Source: Gilvirhabdus luticola (lineage in GTDB: Bacteria > Bacteroidota > Bacteroidia > Flavobacteriales > Flavobacteriaceae). Taken from it: 64,000 bases of DNA. Below, in pieces: positions 9,801-18,388 of this stretch. A program made the position numbers and the translations under genes. The stretch lies in assembly GCF_032583975.1 (NCBI RefSeq), contig NZ_JAWHTF010000002.1; one strand, given 5' to 3'. The notes below the pieces were generated by a model. That model was not told where the DNA came from and ran no database searches. It saw nothing but the letters and a program-made list of their open reading frames with translations. The stretch's first letter is position 1; every line of letters starts with the position of its first letter.

Positions 9801-11193
9801 GAATAGCTTTTCCTTCAATCAATTTAGGTTGAAAAGCTTGAATACCCAAACGGTGAAGTGTAGGAGCACGATTAAGTAATACCGGATGTCCTTTTAGAAC
9901 GTTTTCTAAAATATCCCAAACTACTGGCTCTCTTTTATCTATAATCTTTTTTGCAGATTTTACAGTTTTTACAATACCTCTTTCGATTAATTTTCGAATC
10001 ACAAAAGGCTTGTAAAGTTCGGCTGCCATATTTTTAGGCAAACCACACTCATATAACTTCAATTCTGGACCAACAACGATTACCGAACGTGCAGAATAAT
10101 CGACACGTTTACCTAACAAATTTTGACGGAAACGCCCTTGTTTTCCTTTCAATGAATCTGACAATGACTTAAGTGGTCTGTTTGAATCAGTTTTAACAGC
10201 TGATGCTTTACGTGTATTATCAAACAACGAATCTACAGATTCTTGAAGCATACGTTTTTCATTACGCAAAATCACCTCTGGAGCTTTGATTTCAACCAAC
10301 CTTTTAAGACGATTGTTGCGAATAATAACACGGCGATATAAATCATTTAAATCTGAAGTTGCGAAACGTCCTCCATCTAATGGGACTAATGGACGTAATT
10401 CTGGTGGAATAACCGGAATTACTTTCATAATCATCCACTCTGCGCGATTTTCTCTATTGTTATTAGATTCTCTTAAAGCCTCAACTACTTGTAAACGTTT
10501 TAAAGCTTCTGTTTTACGTTGTTTAGATGTTTCAGTATTTGCTTTGTGGCGTAACTCATATGATAATGATTCAAGATCTATTCTAGAAAGTAATTCAATT
10601 AAACATTCAGCACCCATTTTAGCCAAAAACTTATTAGGATCTGTATCTTCAAGATATTGATTTTCTTGAGGAAGTGATTCTAAAATATTCAAGTATTCTT
10701 CTTCAGTTAAGAAATCCATTACTTGTAAAGGGTCTCCCTCAGCGTTTTTAGCAGTACCTGGTTGAATTACTACATAGCGTTCGTAGTAAATAATCATATC
10801 CAGCTTTTTGGATGGTAATCCTAATAAATAACCTATCTTATTTGGTAAAGAACGGAAATACCATATGTGCGCAATAGGAACAACCAGATTAATATGTCCT
10901 ACTCTATCACGACGTACTTTCTTTTCTGTAACTTCAACACCACAACGATCGCAAACTATTCCTTTATAACGGATACGTTTGTATTTTCCACAGGCACATT
11001 CGTAGTCTTTTACGGGACCAAAAATACGCTCACAAAATAGCCCATCTCTTTCCGGTTTGTGTGTACGATAGTTAATCGTTTCAGGTTTTAAAACCTCACC
11101 ACGAGATTCAGCTAATATTGATTCTGGAGATGCTAATCCAATTGAGATCTTATTAAATCTCTGTACTTGATGCTTATCTTGTTTTCTAGCCAT
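6892..11193 (-). CDS. rpoC: DNA-directed RNA polymerase subunit beta prime
   Basis: A 1433-residue catalytic subunit of RNA polymerase. The active-site Mg motif NADFDGD is at 475-481, with Asp477, Asp479 and Asp481 as ligands. The N-terminal zinc site uses Cys66, Cys68, Cys81 and Cys84 (CAC...CDRC). A second cysteine cluster, [11 protein letters not shown], lies in the C-terminal half and is followed by the trigger-loop region [21 protein letters not shown]. Length and domain order are normal for Bacteroidota, and no intein or large unusual insertion was seen. It follows rpoB by 75 bases and is cotranscribed with it. Confidence 0.99.
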   Translation of the reverse strand: [1433 protein letters not shown]

Positions 11194-11268
11194 AATATAT
11201 GGTAATATAGAATTATTTTGTAAACTTTTTAATCATCATTTTAAATGCAAATGATGTGAAATATTATC

Positions 11269-14200
11269 TTATTCCTCTAATCTGATATCTAGTCCTAATC
11301 CTTTCAATTCATGCATTAATACATTAAAAGATTCTGGAAGGCCTGGTTCTGGCATTGGTTCTCCTTTGACAATACTTTCGTAAGTTTTGGCTCTACCAAT
11401 AACATCATCAGATTTAACTGTAAGGATTTCTCTTAAAGTGCTTGATGCTCCATAAGCTTCAAGTGCCCAAACTTCCATTTCTCCAAAACGCTGACCACCA
11501 AATTGTGCTTTACCTCCTAGAGGCTGTTGCGTGATTAATGAGTACGGTCCAATTGAACGAGCATGCATTTTATCGTCAACCATGTGTCCTAGTTTCAACA
11601 TATAAATAACACCTACGGTTGCTGGTTGGTCAAAACGATCTCCTGTACCACCATCATACAAATATGTATGTCCGAATTGTGGAACACCTGCTTCGTCTGT
11701 CAATTCATTTATCTGATCTATTGTTGCACCATCAAAAATTGGTGTTGCAAAAGTTCTACCAAGCTTTTGTCCAGCCCAACCTAAAACGGTTTCATAAATT
11801 TGACCAATATTCATACGAGATGGTACACCAAGTGGATTTAATACTATATCAACTGGAGTTCCATCTTCTAGGAATGGCATATCTTCTTCTCTTACTATAC
11901 GTGCAACAATACCTTTGTTACCATGACGCCCAGCCATTTTATCACCTACTTTAAGTTTACGTTTTTTAGCTATATAAACTTTAGCAAGTTTGATAATTCC
12001 TGCTGGTAACTCATCACCTACTGAAATAGTAAACTTCTCACGTCTTAATGAACCCTGGAGGTCATTTTCTTTAATCTTATAATTATGGATTAAATCTGCA
12101 ACGAGTTTGTTAGTATGCTTATCTGTTGTCCAAGTTCCTGACGTTAAATGTGTATAATCATCAACAGCATTTAACATTTTAAGAGTGAATTTCTTACCTT
12201 TTGGTAAAACTTCCTCACCTAAGTCATTGAAAATACCCTGCGATGTTTTACCTCCAACAATAGCAAATAATTTCTCTACTAAAATTGCTTTTAAATCATC
12301 AAATTTAGTATAGTAAATTGCCTCAAGCTGTGCAGTATCTTCCTTGTCTTTTGCTCTCTTACGTTTATCTTTTATTGCACGAGAGAATAACTTTTTATCT
12401 ATTACTACCCCATTTAATGAAGGTGAAGCTTTTAATGATGCATCTTTTACATCTCCAGCTTTATCACCAAATATTGCACGTAAAAGTTTCTCTTCTGGTG
12501 TTGGATCACTTTCACCTTTAGGTGTAATTTTTCCAATTAAAATATCGCCTGGTTTTACTTCTGCACCAATGCGAATCATTCCATGCTCATCCAAATCTTT
12601 AGTAGCTTCTTCAGAAACATTAGGAATATCATTAGTTAATTCTTCATTTCCTAATTTAGTGTCACGAACTTCTAATGAATACTCATCTATATGGATTGAA
12701 GTAAAAATATCTTCACGTACAACTTTTTCGGAGATTACAATCGCATCCTCAAAATTATATCCTTTCCAAGGCATAAATGCCACTTTCATATTTCTACCAA
12801 GAGCAAGTTCTCCATTTTGAGTAGCATAACCTTCACATAAAACTTGTCCTTTAACTACTTTGTCACCTTTTTTAACAATTGGCTTTAGATTAATACAAGT
12901 TCCTTGGTTAGTTTTTCTGAATTTTACTAATGGATATTTTTTAGTATCGCTATCAAAACTCACCATTGCTTCGTCTTCAGTACGATGGTATTTAATAACA
13001 ATTTCATTGGCATCTACATACTGCACAACACCTCCACCTTCTGCATTAATCAATACCCGAGAATCTGACGCTACTTGTCTTTCTAATCCGGTTCCTACAA
13101 TTGGTGATTGTGGTAATAATAATGGTACTGCTTGACGCATCATGTTAGAACCCATCAATGCTCGGTTAGCATCATCATGCTCCAAGAATGGTATTAAAGA
13201 GGCTGAAATTGATGAAATCTGGTTTGGTGCAACATCTGTATAGTTAACAGAAGTTGGTTCAACAACTGGGAAGTCACCTTCTTGTCTTGCAATAACTTTT
13301 TCATGCAATATTTTACCTTTGTCATCAACTTTTACAGTTGCTTGCGCTATAAGTTGTTCTTCTTCCTCTTCAGCACTCAAATAAATTGGATCACCTTTGA
13401 TATCTACAACTCCATCGGTTACTTTTCTATATGGGGTCTCAATGAATCCCATTGAATTCACTTTCGCAAATACTGAAAGTGATGAAATCAATCCAATATT
13501 TGGACCTTCAGGAGTTTCAATTGGGCACAAACGACCATAATGCGTAAAGTGAACATCACGAACTTCGAAACCTGCTCTTTCTCTAGATAAACCACCTGGT
13601 CCTAAAGCTGATAAACGACGTTTGTGAGTAATCTCTGCTAATGGATTGGTTTGATCCATGAATTGAGATAACTGGTTTGTTCCAAAGAATGAATTAATTA
13701 CAGACGAAAGTGTCTTCGCATTAATCAAATCTATTGGCGTAAAAACCTCATTATCACGTACATTCATACGCTCACGAATTGTACGAGCCATACGAGCAAG
13801 ACCAACACCAAATTGAGAAGACAATTGCTCACCTACAGTACGTACACGACGGTTAGATAAGTGATCAATATCATCAATCTCTGCTTTAGAGTTAATTAAC
13901 TCTATTAAATATTTTATTATGGTAATGATATCTTCTTTGGTAAGCACTTGTTTGTCCATACCAATATCAAGACCTAATTTTTTGTTCATTCTGTAACGAC
14001 CTACTTCTCCTAAAGAGTAACGTTGGTCACTAAAGAATAATTTGTCAATGATGCCACGTGCTGTTTCCTCATCTGGTGGTTCAGCATTACGTAATTGACG
14101 GTAAATATGCTCAACAGCTTCTTTTTCAGAGTTTGTTGGATCCTTTTGAAGCGTATTATGAATAATTGCATAATCTCCTTGTTGTGCATTTTCTTTGTGC

Positions 14201-15084
14201 AACAAAATTGTTTTAGCATCTGCATCAAGAATTTCAACAATATTGTCTTTATCAAGAACTGTATCACGATCCAAAACAATTTCGTTTCGTTCAATTGATA
14301 CAACTTCACCTGTGTCTTCGTCAACAAAATCTTCATGCCATGTGTTCAGAACACGAGCAGCTAACTTTCTTCCTAGATATTTTTTAAGTCCAGTTTTAGA
14401 TACTTTAATTTCTTCCGCTAAATCAAATATTTCAAGAATATCTTTATCACGTTCAAAACCTATAGCTCTAAATAATGTTGTAACCGGTAATTTTTTCTTA
14501 CGATCAATATATGCATACATCACATTGTTAATGTCTGTAGCAAATTCGATCCAAGATCCTTTAAAAGGAATTACTCTTGCAGAATATAATTTTGTGCCAT
14601 TAGCATGAAATGACTGACCAAAGAAAACTCCAGGAGAACGATGTAATTGAGAAACTACCACACGCTCTGCTCCATTGATTACAAAGGTACCACTAGGCGT
14701 CATGTATGGGATTGTTCCTAAATACACGTCCTGAACAATCGTTTCAAAATCTTCGTGTTCTGGATCTGTACAGTATAACTTTAATCTTGCTTTAAGAGGT
14801 ACACTATATGTAAGTCCTCTTTCAATACACTCTTCTATAGTGTATCTAGGAGGATCAATAAAGTAATCTAAAAACTCTAAAACAAATTGATTACGTGAAT
14901 CTGTTATTGGATAGTTCTCCATGAAGGTGTTATATAAACCTTCATTACTTCTTTCTTCTGATTTTGTTTCTAATTGGAAAAAATCCTGAAAGGATTTTAT
15001 CTGAATATCCAAGAAATCTGGATAGTCTGTTCTATTTACAATAGACGAGAAATTTAATCTTTCAGCTTGTGTTACTAACATCAA
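11269..15084 (-). CDS. rpoB: DNA-directed RNA polymerase subunit beta
   Basis: A 1271-residue catalytic subunit of RNA polymerase. The rifampicin-binding cluster is at about 468-500 (GTNQLSQFMDQTNP and HKRRLSALGPGG). The positions usually mutated in resistance, Gln474, Phe475, Asp477, His487, Arg490 and Ser492, carry the ordinary sensitive-type residues. The conserved ETPEGPNIGL and GGKAQFGGQRFGEMEVWALEA regions are present, and the C-terminal end is complete. The annotated start has two methionine codons in a row, so initiation could be one codon later. It is separated from rplL by 131 bases that contain a stable hairpin. Confidence 0.99.
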   Translation of the reverse strand: MMLVTQAERLNFSSIVNRTDYPDFLDIQIKSFQDFFQLETKSEERSNEGLYNTFMENYPITDSRNQFVLEFLDYFIDPPRYTIEECIERGLTYSVPLKARLKLYCTDPEHEDFETIVQDVYLGTIPYMTPSGTFVINGAERVVVSQLHRSPGVFFGQSFHANGTKLYSARVIPFKGSWIEFATDINNVMYAYIDRKKKLPVTTLFRAIGFERDKDILEIFDLAEEIKVSKTGLKKYLGRKLAARVLNTWHEDFVDEDTGEVVSIERNEIVLDRDTVLDKDNIVEILDADAKTILLHKENAQQGDYAIIHNTLQKDPTNSEKEAVEHIYRQLRNAEPPDEETARGIIDKLFFSDQRYSLGEVGRYRMNKKLGLDIGMDKQVLTKEDIITIIKYLIELINSKAEIDDIDHLSNRRVRTVGEQLSSQFGVGLARMARTIRERMNVRDNEVFTPIDLINAKTLSSVINSFFGTNQLSQFMDQTNPLAEITHKRRLSALGPGGLSRERAGFEVRDVHFTHYGRLCPIETPEGPNIGLISSLSVFAKVNSMGFIETPYRKVTDGVVDIKGDPIYLSAEEEEEQLIAQATVKVDDKGKILHEKVIARQEGDFPVVEPTSVNYTDVAPNQISSISASLIPFLEHDDANRALMGSNMMRQAVPLLLPQSPIVGTGLERQVASDSRVLINAEGGGVVQYVDANEIVIKYHRTEDEAMVSFDSDTKKYPLVKFRKTNQGTCINLKPIVKKGDKVVKGQVLCEGYATQNGELALGRNMKVAFMPWKGYNFEDAIVISEKVVREDIFTSIHIDEYSLEVRDTKLGNEELTNDIPNVSEEATKDLDEHGMIRIGAEVKPGDILIGKITPKGESDPTPEEKLLRAIFGDKAGDVKDASLKASPSLNGVVIDKKLFSRAIKDKRKRAKDKEDTAQLEAIYYTKFDDLKAILVEKLFAIVGGKTSQGIFNDLGEEVLPKGKKFTLKMLNAVDDYTHLTSGTWTTDKHTNKLVADLIHNYKIKENDLQGSLRREKFTISVGDELPAGIIKLAKVYIAKKRKLKVGDKMAGRHGNKGIVARIVREEDMPFLEDGTPVDIVLNPLGVPSRMNIGQIYETVLGWAGQKLGRTFATPIFDGATIDQINELTDEAGVPQFGHTYLYDGGTGDRFDQPATVGVIYMLKLGHMVDDKMHARSIGPYSLITQQPLGGKAQFGGQRFGEMEVWALEAYGASSTLREILTVKSDDVIGRAKTYESIVKGEPMPEPGLPESFNVLMHELKGLGLDIRLEE

Positions 15085-15149
15085 TGGACGAAATTATGAT
15101 TAAAAAATATGTTGAAAGCGTATCTTACTTATATATACGCAAAATGGTC

Positions 15150-15186
15150 TAGGTCTTTATCTCGTTTTAAAAACGGGACAGACCTA
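15150..15186 (-). promoter_or_regulatory. Hairpin in the rplL-rpoB intergenic region
   Basis: The outer arms TAGGTCT (15150-15156) and AGACCTA (15180-15186) enclose an inner stem, TCTCGTTT (15160-15167) with AAACGGGA (15171-15178), and a 3-base loop. No long U-run follows on the minus strand, so it does not look like a full terminator. The placement matches that of the attenuator and RNase processing site between rplL and rpoB in Escherichia coli. The role here is inferred from position and structure. Confidence 0.6.
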
Positions 15187-15215
15187 AACCTATATGATCT
15201 TTGCTTGAGATAAGC

Positions 15216-15593
15216 TTATTTAAGCTCAACCTCTGCTCCTGCTTCTTCTAAAGAAGATTTAAACCCTTCAGCCTCATCTTTAGAAACACCTTCTTTAATT
15301 GGGCTTGGTGCGTTATCAACTAATTCTTTAGCTTCTTTTAAGCCTAAACCAGTTAATTCTTTTACTAATTTAACTACAGCTAATTTAGAACCACCAGCTG
15401 CTTTTAATATAACATCAAATTCAGTTTGCTCTTCACCAGCTTCATCTCCTCCAGCAGCAGGGCCAGCAGCAACAGCAACAGCTGCAGCAGCAGGCTCTAT
15501 ACCGTACTCCTCTTTTAATATAGTAGCTAACTCATTAACTTCTTTTACTGATAAGTTAACTAATTGTTCTGCGAAATCTTTTAAATCTGCCAT
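15216..15593 (-). CDS. rplL: 50S ribosomal protein L7/L12
   Basis: A 125-residue acidic stalk protein that recruits translation factors to the ribosome. It has the N-terminal dimerisation helices (about 1-35), the alanine-rich flexible hinge with AAAAVAVAAGPAAG (about 35-50), and the C-terminal globular domain with KLAVVKLVKELTGLGLKEAKELVD. It follows rplJ by 62 bases, and the rpoB gene is 131 bases downstream beyond a hairpin, which would allow more L12 than polymerase to be made. Length and sequence are normal. Confidence 0.98.
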   Translation of the reverse strand: MADLKDFAEQLVNLSVKEVNELATILKEEYGIEPAAAAVAVAAGPAAGGDEAGEEQTEFDVILKAAGGSKLAVVKLVKELTGLGLKEAKELVDNAPSPIKEGVSKDEAEGFKSSLEEAGAEVELK

Positions 15594-15655
15594 TTTTCTA
15601 TCGTTTTAATAATTTTTTAATTTAATATAATTGTAAAAAGTGCGTACTTATTAAT

Positions 15656-16177
15656 TTATCCCTCTTTTTGAGATAATGTTTTTAAGATACCTGAAAGTTT
15701 TCCACCACTTGATTGAAGTGCTGAAATAACATTTTTAGCAGGAGATTGTAATAAACCTATAATCTCACCTATCAATTCTTCTTTAGATTTGATATCTACT
15801 AACATATCTAACTGCTCATCACCAATGTAAATTGCTTCTTCAATAAACGCTCCTTTTAATAAAGGCTTGTTTGATTTTTTTCTGAAGGCTTTAATTACTT
15901 TGGCTGGAGCATTTCCAGTTTCAGAATACATTACTGAAGTGTTTCCTTTTAAAACAGTTGGAAGATCTCCAAAATCTCTTTCAGATGCTTCCATAGCTTT
16001 TTCCAATAATGTATTTTTAACCACTGCTAACTTTACGTTCGCTTTAAAACAAGCTCTACGTAAATTTGAAGTGTTACCTGCATCTAATCCCGAAATATCT
16101 GCTAAATAGATATTAGTATTATCAGCTAATTGTGCAGTTAACTCTTCAATTACATTTGATTTTTCTCCTCTTGTCAT
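15656..16177 (-). CDS. rplJ: 50S ribosomal protein L10
   Basis: A 173-residue stalk base protein that binds 23S rRNA and carries the L7/L12 dimers on its C-terminal helix. The N-terminal part TRGEKSNVIEELTAQL and the YLADISGLDAGNTSNLRRA segment fit the family. It lies 19 bases after rplA, so the long L10 leader used for autoregulation in Escherichia coli is not present at this spot. Any autoregulatory site would have to be within or upstream of rplA. Length normal. Confidence 0.97.
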   Translation of the reverse strand: MTRGEKSNVIEELTAQLADNTNIYLADISGLDAGNTSNLRRACFKANVKLAVVKNTLLEKAMEASERDFGDLPTVLKGNTSVMYSETGNAPAKVIKAFRKKSNKPLLKGAFIEEAIYIGDEQLDMLVDIKSKEELIGEIIGLLQSPAKNVISALQSSGGKLSGILKTLSQKEG

Positions 16178-16196
16178 AATAAAAGTTTTTAACTAC

Positions 16197-16886
16197 TTAA
16201 CCAATTTTAGGATTAACTGCAACACTAGGACTCATTGTGCTAGACATATGTATACTTTTCACATAAGTTCCTTTAGCAGTTGTTGGTTTCAATTTAATTA
16301 ATGTTTGAATTAATTCATTTGCATTACCTGCAATTTTATCAGCACTAAATGATGCTTTTCCTATAGCAGCATGAACGATTCCGGTTTTATCAACTTTAAA
16401 GTCAATTTTACCAGCTTTTACTTCAGAAACTGCTTTAGCAACGTCCATAGTTACTGTGCCTGTTTTTGGGTTTGGCATTAAACCACGAGGACCTAATACC
16501 CGTCCTAAAGGACCTAATTTACCCATAACACTTGGCATAGTGACAATAACATCTACATCTGTCCAACCTCCTTTAATTTTGTCAAGGTATTCATCCAACC
16601 CAACATAATCAGCGCCTGCTTCTTTCGCCTCTTCTTCTTTATCTGGAGTAACTAATGCTAAAACTTTCATGTCTTTACCTGTACCATGAGGAAGTGAAAC
16701 CACTCCTCTAACCATCTGATTTGCTTTTCTTGGGTCAACTCCCAATCTTACAGCTATATCTACAGATGAATCAAATTTTGTATTGGTAATTTCTTTTATT
16801 AATGCTGATGCTTCTTCAAGAGAGTATAATTTATCTTTCTCAATTTTAGCTACAGCTTCTTTTTTCTTTTTTGTTAATCTTGCCAT
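16197..16886 (-). CDS. rplA: 50S ribosomal protein L1
   Basis: A 229-residue two-domain protein of the mobile L1 stalk, involved in release of deacylated tRNA. Hallmarks are VDIAVRLGVDPRKANQMVRG near residues 42-61, the GPLGRVLGPRGLMPNPKTGTV stretch near 125-145, and the C-terminal KGTYVKSIHMSSTMSPSV. It follows rplK by 19 bases. In many bacteria L1 represses its own operon by binding the mRNA leader; the 74-base nusG-rplK gap is the only candidate leader here, and I could not identify a clear L1-site mimic in it. Confidence 0.98.
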   Translation of the reverse strand: MARLTKKKKEAVAKIEKDKLYSLEEASALIKEITNTKFDSSVDIAVRLGVDPRKANQMVRGVVSLPHGTGKDMKVLALVTPDKEEEAKEAGADYVGLDEYLDKIKGGWTDVDVIVTMPSVMGKLGPLGRVLGPRGLMPNPKTGTVTMDVAKAVSEVKAGKIDFKVDKTGIVHAAIGKASFSADKIAGNANELIQTLIKLKPTTAKGTYVKSIHMSSTMSPSVAVNPKIG

Positions 16887-16905
16887 TTTAAATGTCTTTA
16901 ATAGA

Positions 16906-17343
16906 TTAAGATGGGAATTTCCCTATTACGGTTATACCCATTGATCTTGCAGTACCGGCAACCATTTTCATAGCAGAGTCAATAGTAAAAGCATTTAAAT
17001 CTACCATTTTATCTTCTGCAATAGTCTTAATTTGGTCCCAAGACACTTTAGCTACTTTTTTTCGATTTGGTTCTCCTGAACCTTTTTTCACCTTGGCCGC
17101 TTCTAATAATTGTACAGCTGCTGGCGGAGTCTTGATTACAAAGTCAAACGATTTGTCTTTGTAAACAGAAATTACAACAGGTAATACTTTACCTGGCTTA
17201 TCTTGGGTTCTTGCGTTAAATTGTTTGCAAAACTCCATGATATTAACTCCAGCAGCACCTAAAGCGGGTCCAACCGGTGGCGATGGATTCGCTGCACCTC
17301 CCCGAACTTGTAACTTAACTACTTTACCTAATTCTTTTGCCAT
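16906..17343 (-). CDS. rplK: 50S ribosomal protein L11
   Basis: A 145-residue protein of the GTPase-associated centre, needed for factor binding and for the stringent response. The N-terminal proline-rich PSPPVGPALGAAGVNIMEFCKQFN and the C-terminal rRNA-binding segment with KMVAGTARSMGI are present. It follows nusG by 74 bases and precedes rplA by 19. Standard length, nothing unusual. Confidence 0.98.
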   Translation of the reverse strand: MAKELGKVVKLQVRGGAANPSPPVGPALGAAGVNIMEFCKQFNARTQDKPGKVLPVVISVYKDKSFDFVIKTPPAAVQLLEAAKVKKGSGEPNRKKVAKVSWDQIKTIAEDKMVDLNAFTIDSAMKMVAGTARSMGITVIGKFPS

Positions 17344-17417
17344 TTTTAATAATTTAGTTTAATGCATATCTTATAAATTGGAAGCATAAGAATACATCTA
17401 TCTTTGTGTAACAATTA

Positions 17418-17972
17418 TTATACTTTTTCTACTTGCATATAACTCAATTCTAACGGTGTTTTTCTTCCGAAAATCTTAACCATTACTTCAAGTTTGCGTT
17501 TCTCTTCATTTATTTTTTCAATAGTACCGTCAAAACCATTAAAAGGTCCATCTATTACTTTGACTGTTTCTCCTTTAGTAAATGGAATAGCCACATTTAA
17601 ATCTCCTTCTATAGACAACTCATCAACTTTACCTAACATTCTATTAACTTCCGATTGACGTAATGGTACAGGATCTCCTCCTTTTGTTTCTCCTAAAAAC
17701 CCAATCACATTGGTAACAGATTTAATGATGTGGGGAATTTCTCCAGTTAAGTTTGCCTGAATCATTATATAACCAGGAAAATAAACCTTTTCCTTATTGA
17801 TCTTTTTTCCGTTACGAATTTGAACAACCTTTTCAGTAGGCACCAATACCTGATCAACATAATCTTGATATCCCAATCGGGCAATTTCGTTTTCAATATA
17901 AGTTTTGATCTTATTTTCTTGACCACTTACTGCTCTAACTACATACCATTTTTTTTCACCTACTTCTGCCAT
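17418..17972 (-). CDS. nusG: Transcription termination/antitermination protein NusG
   Basis: A 184-residue factor that binds RNA polymerase and couples it to Rho or to the ribosome. The N-terminal NGN domain begins KKWYVVRAVSGQENKIKTYIE and contains YFPGYIMI. The C-terminal KOW domain has GETVKVIDGPFNGFDGTIEKIN near 128-150. It starts 11 bases after secE, so the classic secE-nusG pair is kept. Its length is typical of the housekeeping NusG rather than of the specialised UpxY-like paralogues of Bacteroidota. Confidence 0.97.
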   Translation of the reverse strand: MAEVGEKKWYVVRAVSGQENKIKTYIENEIARLGYQDYVDQVLVPTEKVVQIRNGKKINKEKVYFPGYIMIQANLTGEIPHIIKSVTNVIGFLGETKGGDPVPLRQSEVNRMLGKVDELSIEGDLNVAIPFTKGETVKVIDGPFNGFDGTIEKINEEKRKLEVMVKIFGRKTPLELSYMQVEKV

Positions 17973-17983
17973 AAAATCTTTCT

Positions 17984-18181
17984 TTAAGCTTTAATCCATT
18001 TAAAATAAAGTTCTACAACATGACTAAATACTGTATCAACACCCCAAATAGCAAGCGAAAAAATTATTGAAAATACTGCTACAAGAACTGTTAAACTCTG
18101 TGCTTCTGACCAAGTAGGCCATGAAACATGATTTTTAAGCTCTTCAAACGATTCTTTAATATAATTTACTATTCCAGCCAT
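17984..18181 (-). CDS. secE: Preprotein translocase subunit SecE
   Basis: A 65-residue, single-spanning membrane subunit of the SecYEG protein export channel. The conserved amphipathic segment YIKESFEELKNHVSWPTWSEA precedes one hydrophobic helix at about 30-55. This is the short, one-helix form normal outside the gamma-proteobacteria. It is the first protein gene after tRNA-Trp and is followed 11 bases later by nusG. Confidence 0.96.
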   Translation of the reverse strand: MAGIVNYIKESFEELKNHVSWPTWSEAQSLTVLVAVFSIIFSLAIWGVDTVFSHVVELYFKWIKA

Positions 18182-18252
18182 TTGTTATTTGTCTTAATTT
18201 TTAAACAGGTTGAAGCCTAATTATAAAGTTCTTCTCACCTCGTTCTGTTTTG

Positions 18253-18325
18253 CACGGGTTGAGAGGCTCGAACTCCCGACACCTGGTTTTGGAGACCAGT
18301 GCTCTACCAACTGAGCTAAACCCGT
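18253..18325 (-). tRNA. trnW: tRNA-Trp (anticodon CCA)
   Basis: The minus strand folds into a full cloverleaf with acceptor ACGGGTT/AACCCGT, a D arm with AGCTCAGTTGGTAGAGC, anticodon arm CTGGT-CTCCAAA-ACCAG and T loop TTCGAGC. The anticodon at loop positions 34-36 is CCA. The 3' CCA end is not encoded. It lies between tuf and secE, a widespread arrangement. Confidence 0.95.
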
Positions 18326-18388
18326 AAATATAAGTCAAGGTATTCCGATAAACAGAATACCTTTAACTTAATATTTGTTAAACTTTGT

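Noticed and set aside
12344..12820. A 158-codon open frame on the plus strand inside rpoB
   Set aside because: It lies opposite a long, fully conserved essential gene, and its amino-acid content is what the antisense of rpoB codons gives. No start signal or family match is visible.
14195..14608. A 137-codon plus-strand frame opposite rpoB
   Set aside because: It is a shadow of the real coding strand, with no promoter, family motif or separate start signal.
17344..17417. An L1-binding leader before rplK
   Set aside because: The 74-base gap is AT-rich with no clear hairpin that mimics the 23S L1 site, so it is not called.
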